Source: Longilinea arvoryzae
Lineage (GTDB): Bacteria; Chloroflexota; Anaerolineae; Anaerolineales; Anaerolineaceae
Direction: 5' to 3'
DNA: 64,000 nucleotides
NCBI RefSeq assembly: GCF_001050235.1
Contig: NZ_DF967972.1
Span: forward strand, 3,376,724-3,440,723
Shown piece by piece: positions 45,427 to 53,943 of this stretch. The translations under genes were made by a program, and so were the position numbers. Position 1 is the stretch's first letter. Every line of letters begins with the position of its first letter. The notes under the pieces were generated by a model, which was not told the origin of the DNA, ran no database searches, and saw only the letters and a program-made list of their open reading frames with translations.

Positions 45427-46331
45427 AGTTTTACCTTATTTCCAACCGGCGGAATCTCCAATCCTTCGAATAAATCCCGTTCGATGTGCCCGTCGACCGG
45501 CACGGGTTCGGCGCGCATATACGTTTCGCGCGAGGCAAACCAGCGCCGCAGCGTTCCAAATACGCCGCCCACCATTCCCTGGCCGCCCTGGCTGGCATGG
45601 CAGGCCGATGCATCGTCCCGGATGGCGGCCACAGCGCGGTATTCGACCACAGCGTGGGTCGGGAAACTGACTCTGGCAATGGATTCCAGGTCGATGTCTT
45701 GATTATGCCCGAATTTGCTCGGGTCGCGCCCGGTCAGGCGCATCATGCGCACCATCAATCGCAATAAGGTCCGCGGCATGGTTTGGAAATAAAGTTTGTC
45801 AGCCTGGAATGGCGCCAGCGAACGCCCATCCGCGAACTGCGCATCCCCGGCCATTTGAAATGCCCGCACCGTGGCATTGTGTATAGCGATATGGTCCGGG
45901 TGCCGGTAACCGCCGATCGGGTCGAAGGTCAGCACCACCTGCGGCCGCAGCAGCCGGATGTAACTGGCGACTTCGCCGGCCACTTTTTCCACGGGCTGGG
46001 CAGCCAGCGCCTGAGGATGGTGATTATCCGCCGCGCCGGGCATGCCCGAATCGCGGTAACCGAGGAAATAGACACCGCTCAGGCCCAGTTTTTCAGCAGC
46101 GCAGCGCAACTCGGCTTCGCGCCGCGCCCCTACCGAATCAAAACCGCGCAGATATTTCTCGTCCACGTCGCCCACTTCACCGCGCGTGGCGCACACCAGA
46201 TAAACCTGGACGCCGCGGCGCGCATACAGCGCCAGGGTTCCGCCCAGACCGAAAGTCTCATCGTCCGGGTGCGCCAGAACAGCCAGCAGCGTCGCCCGGT
46301 TGGATTGAAATTTCAATGCTTCAGCACTCAT
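45423..46331 (-). CDS. PIG-L/LmbE-type deacetylase
   Basis: 302 residues. The metal site AHPDDE near residue 20 and the later HPDH in GGYRHPDH are complete. The family removes acetyl groups from N-acetylglucosaminyl compounds (MshB, BshB, PIG-L). With no thiol-synthesis partners nearby the substrate is open. GAGG-T lies seven bases before the ATG at 46331; an ATG 30 bases earlier is in frame. It is coupled to the CruF-like gene. Confidence 0.88.
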   Translation of the reverse strand: MSAEALKFQSNRATLLAVLAHPDDETFGLGGTLALYARRGVQVYLVCATRGEVGDVDEKYLRGFDSVGARREAELRCAAEKLGLSGVYFLGYRDSGMPGAADNHHPQALAAQPVEKVAGEVASYIRLLRPQVVLTFDPIGGYRHPDHIAIHNATVRAFQMAGDAQFADGRSLAPFQADKLYFQTMPRTLLRLMVRMMRLTGRDPSKFGHNQDIDLESIARVSFPTHAVVEYRAVAAIRDDASACHASQGGQGMVGGVFGTLRRWFASRETYMRAEPVPVDGHIERDLFEGLEIPPVGNKVKL

Positions 46332-46379
46332 TTTGACCTCACCAATAATACATGATGCCATTTGCCAAATATTGTCGGC

Positions 46380-47534
46380 CTAATACCGTTTGATCGAAGG
46401 GTCCACCTGTTCCGACCAGGCGTTGATGCCGCCTTTCAGGTTATGCAGGCGAGTATACCCCTGGCCGGCCAGCAAGCGCAGCGCGCGCGCCGAGCGTACA
46501 CCCGTTCGGCAGAACAGCACCAGATCTTTATTACGATCCAATTCTTCCAGGCGCTGCGGGAGCTGCGTCAAAGGGACCAGCACCGCCCCGGGGATCGAAG
46601 AAATCTGTAATTCAATGGGTTCGCGCACGTCCACCAGTTGTATGGAATCGTTGTTCTGCAGGCGGCGCTGCACCTCTCGCGGCTCGATATCCCAATCACC
46701 GCCGGCCAGCCCCGCGTGTGCGTCGCGCGTCGGAACGCCGCAGAACTCTTCGTAATCGATCAAATGCGTGATATCCGGATGCTCGCCGCAGACCCGGCAG
46801 TTTGGGTTCTTGCGCAGGTGCACCGTCTGCATCGTGGAATCCAGCGCGTCATAGAGGAGCAGCTTGTCGACCAGCGGCTCACCGATCCTCAGAATCAGTT
46901 TGATCACCTCGGCCGCCTGCAGGGTGCCGATGGTTCCGGGCAGGACGCCGAATACGCCGCCCTCTGCACAGGAAGGCACCATCCCGGGCGGTGGGGGTTC
47001 TGGGAACAGGCAGCGGTAGCAGGCGCCCTTGCGCGCATCGAATACGCTGACCTGGCCCTCGAAACGGAAGATCGATCCATAGACATACGGCCGGCCGGTC
47101 AGCGCTGCCAGGTCGTTCAGCAGGTACCGCGTGGGAAAATTATCGCTGCCGTCGACCAGGATGTCATAACCGGCCCCGATTCGCCACGCATTTTCAGAGG
47201 AAAAAACTTCGTTATAGGTTTCCACCTGTATATACGGATTGAGATCCGCCAGGCGTTGGCGGGCCGAGTCGACTTTCAACTTCCCAACCCGGTCGGTGCC
47301 GTGGATCACCTGTCGCTGCAGGTTGGAAGAATCTACGACATCGTAATCCACCAATCCCAGATGGCCCACGCCGGCCGCGGCCAGGTACATCGACACCGGC
47401 GAGCCCAGCCCACCCGTGCCGACGATCAAGACCGAAGCCGCCTTGAGCTTGCGCTGCCCTTCCATCCCGACTTCGGGGATTAATAAATGGCGCGAATAGC
47501 GCAATATTTCATCCTGGGATAATTCTGGTAACAT
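46380..47534 (-). CDS. moeB: ThiF/MoeB-type adenylyltransferase with C-terminal rhodanese domain
   Basis: 384 residues. Residues 1-250: E1-like domain with GTGGLGSP nucleotide loop, the adenylation Asp in DGSDNFPTR, and zinc Cys pairs CYRC and CRVC. Residues about 280-384: rhodanese domain with active-site Cys in LFCRTGVRSARAL. Such fusions activate a ubiquitin-like sulfur carrier (MoaD, ThiS, CysO type) and can load sulfur on it, for molybdopterin, thiamine, cysteine or tRNA thiolation. No sulfur carrier gene is adjacent. AAAGGAG precedes the ATG at 47534. Confidence 0.9.
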   Translation of the reverse strand: MLPELSQDEILRYSRHLLIPEVGMEGQRKLKAASVLIVGTGGLGSPVSMYLAAAGVGHLGLVDYDVVDSSNLQRQVIHGTDRVGKLKVDSARQRLADLNPYIQVETYNEVFSSENAWRIGAGYDILVDGSDNFPTRYLLNDLAALTGRPYVYGSIFRFEGQVSVFDARKGACYRCLFPEPPPPGMVPSCAEGGVFGVLPGTIGTLQAAEVIKLILRIGEPLVDKLLLYDALDSTMQTVHLRKNPNCRVCGEHPDITHLIDYEEFCGVPTRDAHAGLAGGDWDIEPREVQRRLQNNDSIQLVDVREPIELQISSIPGAVLVPLTQLPQRLEELDRNKDLVLFCRTGVRSARALRLLAGQGYTRLHNLKGGINAWSEQVDPSIKRY

Positions 47535-47617
47535 AACTTCTCCTTTGGCTCTCAACAATACCCAGCCATCATACCAAAAAATGGCTCATGGATGCAAATC
47601 TCTCTGAAAATTCTTGG

Positions 47618-47626
47618 TGATACAAT
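47618..47626 (+). promoter_or_regulatory. Extended -10 with leaderless spacing before the nucleotidyltransferase
   Basis: TGATACAAT ends six bases before the ATG at 47633, and there is no ribosome-binding site in the gap. The start codon would be the first or nearly the first transcribed base. Confidence 0.5.
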
Positions 47627-47632
47627 TGGCTT

Positions 47633-50296
47633 ATGCAGATCATTCTGACGCACGAACAGGCTGATTTCGACGCCATCGGCGCTCTGCTGGGGGCGGCGCT
47701 GTTGAATGAAAACGATATCGCCGTGCAGCCGCGGCGCATGAATCGAAACGTGCGTGCGTTCATCAATATCTACAGTTCTGAATTGCCCTTTATCGATTCG
47801 CGCGATTTGCCCCAGGGCCCGATCGACGGAATTACACTGGTCGATACCCAGAGCATGGTCACGCTGAAAGGCGTTGGCAACCTGACCCGCGTTCACGTCA
47901 TCGACCATCACACCGTTCGGGCCGATTTTCCCGCGGATTGGAGCATCCATACCGACCGGGTGGGTTCCTGCACCACGCTGTTCGTCGAAGACTTGCGCGA
48001 GCACAACGGCGCGCTCAGCACCATTCAGGCTACGCTGCTGGCCCTGGGCATCTACGAAGATACCGGCTCGCTGACCTATGCCAATACCACGCCGCGCGAC
48101 GTCCGGGCAGCGGCCTTTCTGCTGGAACAGGGCGCCAGCCTGCGGATTCTCAGCGAATATCTCAACGGGCCGCTCTCCACCGAGCAGCGCCAGTTATACG
48201 ACCTGCTGGTCGGGACGACGGAAACGCACCATATTAACGGTCAAAACGTCGTCATCGCCGCCGCCGCCGCTCCGACCATGACCGAAGAAATTTCCAGCGT
48301 CGCGCACAAAATCCGCGATCTGCTCGACCCGGATGCGCTGTTCATGCTGGTCAGTTCTTCCGAGGGCGTGCGCATGGTGGCGCGTTCGACCACCGATCAG
48401 ATCGATGTCTCCGCGGTGGCCGGTCAATTTGGCGGGCGCGGTCACGAACGGGCTGCCGCGGCATTGATCCGTTCGAAGGGCGAGCCCGACCAGGGTTTAT
48501 CGCCCCTGGAATGCGTCAAGCGCGATCTGCTGGCCATGCTGCCGCGTTTCGTGCGTCCGTCCGTCATCGTCGGGCAGATCATGTCGCGCCGGCCGATGCT
48601 GCTTTCACCGGAGACCTCCGCGCAGGATGCAGCTATTTTGATGCAGCGGTATGGCTACGAGGGCTATCCGGTGGTCGATAACGGCCGCGTCATCGGCCTG
48701 CTCACCCGCCGCGCCGTCGACCGGGCCATTTCTCACCATTTGAATTTGACCGCCGCCAGCCTGATGGAAGCCGGAGAGGTCACCGTATCTCCCCGGGATC
48801 CGCTCGACCAGCTCCAACGCGTGATGGCTGAAACCGGCTGGGGGCAGGTGCCCGTGGTCGACCCGACTTCAGGTGAAGTGATCGGCATTGTCACCCGCAC
48901 CGATCTTCTCAAGACGCTGGGGACCGGTGCCGCGCTGCTGCCCGGCAAGCAAAATCTGGCCGAACGCCTGGAAGCCGCGCTGTCGCAGGCCCGCCTGGCC
49001 TTTCTAAAATTAATCGCCGCCCAGGCCTATGAACTGCGCAAACCGGTCTATATCGTGGGCGGCTTCGTGCGCGACCTGATCCTGGAGCGCCCGAGCTTCG
49101 ATTTCGACGTAGTGGTCGAAGGCAACGCCATCAACCTGGCCAAAGCCCTTGAGAAGAATTATGGGGGGCATCTGGTGTCTCACAGCCGTTTTGGCACGGC
49201 CAAATGGCAGATCGACGATGTCCGCGCCGAGTTGATCCGTTATCTGCCCGGCGACGGCCATTTCGACGCCGCCGACCTTCCGGAAAGCCTTGATCTGATC
49301 AGCGCGCGGACCGAGTTCTATGAATATCCCACCGCGCTGCCCACGGTCGAACGCAGCAGCATCAAACTGGACCTGCACCGGCGCGACTTCACCATCAACA
49401 CGCTGGCGCTCCGCCTGGACGGCCGGCATTACGGCGATTTGTACGATTACTGGGGCGGCATGAACGACCTGCGCCGCGGATCGGTGCGCGTACTGCATTC
49501 ATTATCGTTCGTTGATGATCCAACCCGCATGTTGCGGGCGGTGCGTTTCGAACAGCGCTTTCATTTTCGCATCGAAGAGCGCACCCTGGAACTGATCGCC
49601 GAAGCCACCGATTTGCTTCGCCAGGTTTCCGCCGACCGGCTGCGCCACGAATTGGATTTGATGCTTTCCGAAGAGAACGCCGCGGCCATGCTGGCCCGCC
49701 TGGATGAATTGGGTCTGCTGCGCGCCATCCATCCGGATTTTATCTGGAAAAACGAGTGGAGAGAGCGCCTGGAATCAGCTCTGGTCAAACCGCTTCCGGC
49801 TGAATGGGATTTGCCTGACAGCGCCGGCCATATGCCCGCGCGGCGCTTCATCGCCTATCTGCTCTGGTTGATGCAATTTCCTTTGGAAGCCGGGTTGGCG
49901 GTTGCCAATCGACTGCGCTTCCCGCGTCCAATGCTTCAATCGATACAGGCTGTTTCACTCATAAAACAAACGCTGCCGGCTTTGTCATCACCCCGGCCCA
50001 GCCAGGTGGTCAACGAACTGGATGGCGTTTCACCGCTGGCGCTGTATGCCCTTCGCCTGGATGGACTGGCGCCCAACCTGGAAATCCTCCTCGAACAATA
50101 TATTCACCGCTGGAGAAAAATTCACCCGTTCACCGGCGGTGAGGATCTGAACCGACTGGGCCTGGTTCCCGGACCGGCGTACCGCCAGATTCTCACCCAA
50201 CTGCGCAATGCCTGGTTGGACGGTGAAATTTCCTCCCCCGAAGCCGAACAACTCTGGCTTTCCGCAATGATGAAGGAGATCGATCCGTACGCATGA
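47633..50296 (+). CDS. DHH-CBS-poly(A) polymerase-type tRNA nucleotidyltransferase
   Basis: 887 residues in three parts. Residues 1-300: DHH phosphoesterase (HEQADFDAIG, DTQS, VIDHHT) with DHHA1 tail (GGRGHERAAAA). About 310-440: a CBS pair (MSRRPMLL, TRTDLLKTL). About 455-880: a class II nucleotidyltransferase with VGGFVRDLIL, the catalytic DFDVVVEG, the RRDFTINTLAL block and the RNA-binding helices. This combination is known for A-adding enzymes of deep-branching bacteria, which finish tRNA CCA ends with a separate CC-adding enzyme. The DHH part may be a nanoRNase-like or bypass activity. It overlaps the GNAT gene by four bases. Confidence 0.9.
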   Translation: MQIILTHEQADFDAIGALLGAALLNENDIAVQPRRMNRNVRAFINIYSSELPFIDSRDLPQGPIDGITLVDTQSMVTLKGVGNLTRVHVIDHHTVRADFPADWSIHTDRVGSCTTLFVEDLREHNGALSTIQATLLALGIYEDTGSLTYANTTPRDVRAAAFLLEQGASLRILSEYLNGPLSTEQRQLYDLLVGTTETHHINGQNVVIAAAAAPTMTEEISSVAHKIRDLLDPDALFMLVSSSEGVRMVARSTTDQIDVSAVAGQFGGRGHERAAAALIRSKGEPDQGLSPLECVKRDLLAMLPRFVRPSVIVGQIMSRRPMLLSPETSAQDAAILMQRYGYEGYPVVDNGRVIGLLTRRAVDRAISHHLNLTAASLMEAGEVTVSPRDPLDQLQRVMAETGWGQVPVVDPTSGEVIGIVTRTDLLKTLGTGAALLPGKQNLAERLEAALSQARLAFLKLIAAQAYELRKPVYIVGGFVRDLILERPSFDFDVVVEGNAINLAKALEKNYGGHLVSHSRFGTAKWQIDDVRAELIRYLPGDGHFDAADLPESLDLISARTEFYEYPTALPTVERSSIKLDLHRRDFTINTLALRLDGRHYGDLYDYWGGMNDLRRGSVRVLHSLSFVDDPTRMLRAVRFEQRFHFRIEERTLELIAEATDLLRQVSADRLRHELDLMLSEENAAAMLARLDELGLLRAIHPDFIWKNEWRERLESALVKPLPAEWDLPDSAGHMPARRFIAYLLWLMQFPLEAGLAVANRLRFPRPMLQSIQAVSLIKQTLPALSSPRPSQVVNELDGVSPLALYALRLDGLAPNLEILLEQYIHRWRKIHPFTGGEDLNRLGLVPGPAYRQILTQLRNAWLDGEISSPEAEQLWLSAMMKEIDPYA

Positions 50297-50856
50297 ACGC
50301 TCCAGCATTCGACCAGACCAACCTGGCTGGTCCTGCCCTTTCGGAAGATTGGTTATCCCGCGTGGTCATCCGGGTTCTCGAAGAACGCGATCTCCCGGCA
50401 TTGGAATGGGGTGGAGAATATACCCACTTTCGACGGATGTTCGCGGAGTCTTTTCAACGTCAGCAGTGCGGATTTTCGGTTTTATGGGTCGCAGAGCTGC
50501 CTGGGACCGGCCTCATCGCCCAGGTGTTCATCCAGCTCATCTGTGACCGGCGCGAACTGGCGGATGGACTGTATCGCGCCTATCTCTATTCCTTTCGGGT
50601 CAAGCCGCCCTACCGTAGCGCCGGCCTGGGCGGAAAGATGTTGGAAACGGTCGAAGCCGATTTGAAAAAGCGCCATTTTCACAGCCTGACCCTGAATGTC
50701 GCAAAAATCAACCTGCGCGCCCGGCAAATGTACGAGCGGCATGGTTTTTATACGATCGCCCATGAACCCGGGCGTTGGTCCTATATCGATCCCGAGGGCA
50801 ATCGCCACCAGGTCGAAGAACCCGCCTGGCGCATGGAAAAACAGCTCTTCGAGTAA
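50293..50856 (+). CDS. GNAT-family N-acetyltransferase
   Basis: 187 residues. The acetyl-CoA-binding motif is seen as PPYRSAGLGGKML (R-x-x-G-x-G/A variant), followed by the SLTLNVAKINLRARQMYERHGF block typical of GNAT enzymes. The acceptor is unknown. The ATG overlaps the stop of the nucleotidyltransferase, so it is translated from the same mRNA. Confidence 0.87.
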   Translation: MNAPAFDQTNLAGPALSEDWLSRVVIRVLEERDLPALEWGGEYTHFRRMFAESFQRQQCGFSVLWVAELPGTGLIAQVFIQLICDRRELADGLYRAYLYSFRVKPPYRSAGLGGKMLETVEADLKKRHFHSLTLNVAKINLRARQMYERHGFYTIAHEPGRWSYIDPEGNRHQVEEPAWRMEKQLFE

Positions 50857-50895
50857 AAAGAACGTCGCTCAGATTCAGTTCAATTGTTCTGCATT

Positions 50896-51375
50896 CTACG
50901 GATTTAATGAATTATCGAGCTGTTTTTCGTCCAGGCTACCCACGCTGCGCCAGGCCTCGTGACCCTGGGCATCATAATATATAAATGTAGGCGTGTATTG
51001 AAAATCCAACTCCTGCCCAACCTGGCGGCCGAGCGGCGTGGTGATATCGACGCGTAGGACGATCAATCGGCCAGTGTATCGAGTTTCGATCCCATCCACG
51101 ATGGGCTTCATGTTCGCGCAGGCCAGTCAATACGGACTTTGAAATTCCAACAACAGCGGCGTGCCTTTTCCAATTTGAGCTCGGATCTGTTCGATGGTGA
51201 CCGGCTTCGCCTTCGATGGGCGCGAAGCCACCCAACCCAGCCCGATGATCACCGCCACCAACGCGAGCACCGCAATCTCACGCCAATGCAGACCATGTCT
51301 GCGCCATGCCAGAAGACCGCCAGTGAGCAAAAGCAGGAGGAAACCTGTCAAAAAAATAAGAGTATTGATTGACAA
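50896..51375 (-). CDS. Membrane thioredoxin-like protein with in-frame UGA at the redox position (probable selenoprotein)
   Basis: The reading frame is open from a TTG at 51375 to the TAG at 50896 apart from a single TGA at 51127-51129; read through, it gives 159 residues. Two membrane helices (about 5-22 and 32-50) precede a thioredoxin fold: strand PLLLEFQSPY, then U-L-A-C, helix CANMKPIVDGIE, strand LIVLRVD, and the cis-Pro loop FQYTPTFIYYD. The TGA takes exactly the place of the first Cys of CxxC (UxxC), and a hairpin fitting a bacterial SECIS follows. In UGA-decoding bacteria this is the hallmark of a selenoprotein. Automated calling would split or lose it. The start is uncertain: an ATG with AGGAG at 51384 is one base out of frame across a run of five A. 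A pseudogene or sequencing error is the alternative. Confidence 0.78.
51091..51105 (-). promoter_or_regulatory. Candidate bacterial SECIS hairpin
   Basis: On the mRNA CCCATC-GTG-GATGGG forms a six-pair stem with loop GUG. There are 27 bases between the UGA and the loop, inside the 16-37 range of bacterial SECIS elements, and the first loop base is the required G. This is inside the coding sequence, as expected for bacteria. Confidence 0.65.
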
Positions 51376-51444
51376 TTTTTAGCATGACATTACTCCTGAT
51401 TAATCTCATATTAGAGAAGAAAGCGTGAAAAGTCAAAACTTTCT

Positions 51445-51473
51445 TTGACAAGAAGGCGATCATCCTTTAGAAT
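51445..51473 (+). promoter_or_regulatory. Promoter of the EF-G-like gene
   Basis: TTGACA (51445-51450), 17-base spacer, TAGAAT (51468-51473), then a leader of about 35 bases with GAAGGG before the ATG. Confidence 0.85.
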
Positions 51474-51511
51474 TGGGAATTAAGTTATAGTCCACAAGAA
51501 GGGTCGCTTTC

Positions 51512-53587
51512 ATGAAAGAATATACAACTGAGTCCATCCGCAATATCGCGCTGGCCTCCCATTCAAGTGCCGGCAAGACCCTGCTTACAGAGGCCTTCTT
51601 GCACTTCACGGGCGCCACAACCCGTATGGGTAAAATCGAAGACGGTACCACTGTCTCGGACTTTGACGAAGAAGAGGTGCGGCGCGGGATTTCAATTTAT
51701 ACCTCGGTGATCCCTGTCGAATACAAAGGAAATAAGATTAATGTGCTCGACACACCCGGGTACACCGATTTTGTCGGTGAGATGATTTCAGCTTTACGGG
51801 TCGCAGATAGCGCTGTCATCCTGGTGGATTCGGTCGCTGGTCTCGAGGTCGGAACCGAATTGGCCTGGGACTATTGCAACACCTATAAGCTACCTCGCTT
51901 CTTAGTGATCAATAAAATGGAGCGCGAGAACGCCAACTTCCAGAAGGTGCTCGCCTCGGTAGAGAACTTTACGGATATTCGCCTGATCCCTGTACAACTT
52001 CCGTGGGGAGAAAAAGCAGCTTTCCAGGGCGTCATCGATTTGCTGTCCATGAAAGCCCTCAAAGGTGATGGCAAGACTGTTGTGGATATTCCGGCCGAGT
52101 TCAAGGATGCCGCAGAAGAAGCCCACATGAAGCTGGTGGAAGCCGCTGCAGAAGGCGACGATTCACTGCTCGAAAAATACCTCGAAAGCGGCGAGTTGAG
52201 CGCAGAAGAAATCCTTTCCGGCCTCAAGCAGGTCGTTCGTTCCTGCAACTATGTGCCCGTCTTTGTTGCAGCCGGCGGTGCCGAAATTGGCATCCAGCCG
52301 CTCCTGGATGGGATCATCACGCTCCTGCCTTCCCCGAGTGAAGCCCCGGCCGTTCAGGCCACCAACGCCAAGGGTGAAACCGAAGAGGTCAAGGCCTCTG
52401 ATTCCGGTCCCCTTGCTGCTTATGTCTGGAAGACCACGGCTGATCCCTTCGTAGGCAAGCAGACTTTCTTCCGCATCTACTCGGGTACGCTCAATTCTGA
52501 TTCACGCGTCTGGAATCAGACCAAAAGCATCGAAGAACGCCTGGGTACGTTGAGCATCCCGCGCGGAAAAGAAGGGCTACCGATCAAGGTTGTGCATGCC
52601 GGCGATCTCTGCTACATCCCCAAGCTTTCCGAAACCTCCACCGGCAATACCATCTGCGACAAGGCTCACCCGCTCATCCTGCCCGCGCCAAATTATCCGA
52701 CCGCGCTTTACCAGGTGGCCGTGAATCCAAAGACGCAGGCCGATTCGACCAAAATCAGCTCCGCGCTGACCCGGTTGTGCGAAGAGGATATGACCCTGTC
52801 CTGGCACATGGAACCGTCCACCAACCAGACCATTCTGCAGGGTATGGGCGACCAGCATATCGACGTGGCTGTCCGTCGGGCGACCAGTAAATTCCAGGTT
52901 GGCCTGACCATGCTGGAACCCAAGGTCCCCTACAAAGAGACCATTACCAAAAAAGGCCAGGCCATGTACCGCCACAAGAAGCAAACAGGTGGTTCGGGCC
53001 AGTTTGGTGAGGTTCATCTGCGCGTCGAACCCAGTGAACAACCCTTCGAGTTCACCTGGGACGTTTTTGGCGGCGCCATTTCGCAAAACTATTCTTCCTC
53101 GATCCAGAAGGGTATCCAGGCGGTCATGAAGGAAGGCATCCTGGCGGGATTCCCAATCTCCGGCGTGCATGTCTCCGTCTTCGACGGCAAGGAACACCCG
53201 GTCGATTCCAAACCAATCGCCTTCGAAATCGCCGGCCGCGAAGCTTTCAAGCTGGCCTACATGGATTCCAACCCGGTTCTCTATGAACCGATCATGGATA
53301 TTCGCGTGATCGTTCCGGAAGAGAACATGGGCGATATTCTGGGTGACCTGAACACCCGCCGCGCCCGCGTGCAGGGTATGGAAACTGAAAAAGGCCGTTC
53401 GATTGTCTCGGCTCAGGTTCCACTCTCCGAAATGCTACGCTACACCACCACTTTACGCAGTCTGACCGGTGGCCGCGGTATTTTCAGCATGGAACTGGCG
53501 CGTTACGATGTCGTTCCCAGAAATGTCCAGGAAGAAATCGTTGCCGATCGCCAGAAAGAATTGGCCGCGTCGAAGGAAAAAGAATAG
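51512..53587 (+). CDS. Elongation factor G paralogue (EF-G-like)
   Basis: 691 residues with all five EF-G domains. GTPase motifs deviate from canonical EF-G: G1 is SHSSAGKT (usually AHIDAGKT), G3 is DTPGYTDF (usually DTPGHVDF, so the catalytic His is Tyr), and G4 is NKME (usually NKMD). These changes are typical of the second EF-G-like family, whose members are auxiliary or specialised in ribosome recycling or unknown roles. A canonical fusA is expected elsewhere, near the str operon. A strong promoter and terminator isolate it as a single gene. Confidence 0.88.
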   Translation: MKEYTTESIRNIALASHSSAGKTLLTEAFLHFTGATTRMGKIEDGTTVSDFDEEEVRRGISIYTSVIPVEYKGNKINVLDTPGYTDFVGEMISALRVADSAVILVDSVAGLEVGTELAWDYCNTYKLPRFLVINKMERENANFQKVLASVENFTDIRLIPVQLPWGEKAAFQGVIDLLSMKALKGDGKTVVDIPAEFKDAAEEAHMKLVEAAAEGDDSLLEKYLESGELSAEEILSGLKQVVRSCNYVPVFVAAGGAEIGIQPLLDGIITLLPSPSEAPAVQATNAKGETEEVKASDSGPLAAYVWKTTADPFVGKQTFFRIYSGTLNSDSRVWNQTKSIEERLGTLSIPRGKEGLPIKVVHAGDLCYIPKLSETSTGNTICDKAHPLILPAPNYPTALYQVAVNPKTQADSTKISSALTRLCEEDMTLSWHMEPSTNQTILQGMGDQHIDVAVRRATSKFQVGLTMLEPKVPYKETITKKGQAMYRHKKQTGGSGQFGEVHLRVEPSEQPFEFTWDVFGGAISQNYSSSIQKGIQAVMKEGILAGFPISGVHVSVFDGKEHPVDSKPIAFEIAGREAFKLAYMDSNPVLYEPIMDIRVIVPEENMGDILGDLNTRRARVQGMETEKGRSIVSAQVPLSEMLRYTTTLRSLTGGRGIFSMELARYDVVPRNVQEEIVADRQKELAASKEKE

Positions 53588-53606
53588 CAAACCCAGCTTT
53601 CCACAG

Positions 53607-53636
53607 GCGCCCCGATCTCAATCGGGGCGCTTTTTT
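53607..53636 (+). terminator. Terminator of EF-G-like gene
   Basis: A perfect ten-bp GC-rich stem (53607-53616 with 53621-53630), CTCA loop and six T. Confidence 0.95.
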
Positions 53637-53724
53637 ATCAATTCTGCAAACCTGACCCAACGGGCTTGCCCAAACTACCCGCCAACCTTACAATTAAATG
53701 TTGATCCAACTGTCGGGGGTAATT

Positions 53725-53943
53725 ATGTCAGAAGCTCGTGATCCACTTGAAATCCTCTGGGACGCAATTCTATCCCGTGAACCGAAACAAATCCGGGCGG
53801 CCTTTGTTCCGCTGAACGCCGATGAGCGCAAACAACTGATCACTCACCTGAAACGCATGGTCGGCGAAGAAGGCTGGCATCCTGAACAGCGGAAATCCGC
53901 CCGGGTCGCGCTGGATACCCTCAAGAATGAAGAACACTCCTGA
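53725..53943 (+). CDS. Small conserved-looking protein of unknown function
   Basis: 72 residues, acidic-basic mixed, predicted helical (DPLEILWDAILSREPKQIRAAF, then DERKQLITHLKRM). No family recognised. The ATG at 53725 has GGGGG six bases upstream. It ends directly at the ATG of the GT87 gene (stop TGA then ATG), so it is the first gene of that operon. Confidence 0.65.
   Translation: MSEARDPLEILWDAILSREPKQIRAAFVPLNADERKQLITHLKRMVGEEGWHPEQRKSARVALDTLKNEEHS

Noticed and set aside
50896..51375. Reading the thioredoxin-like gene as a nonsense-broken pseudogene
   Set aside because: Both halves are intact in the same frame, the single stop sits precisely at the redox Cys, and a SECIS-like hairpin follows; decay would be unlikely to produce this. 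Not excluded.
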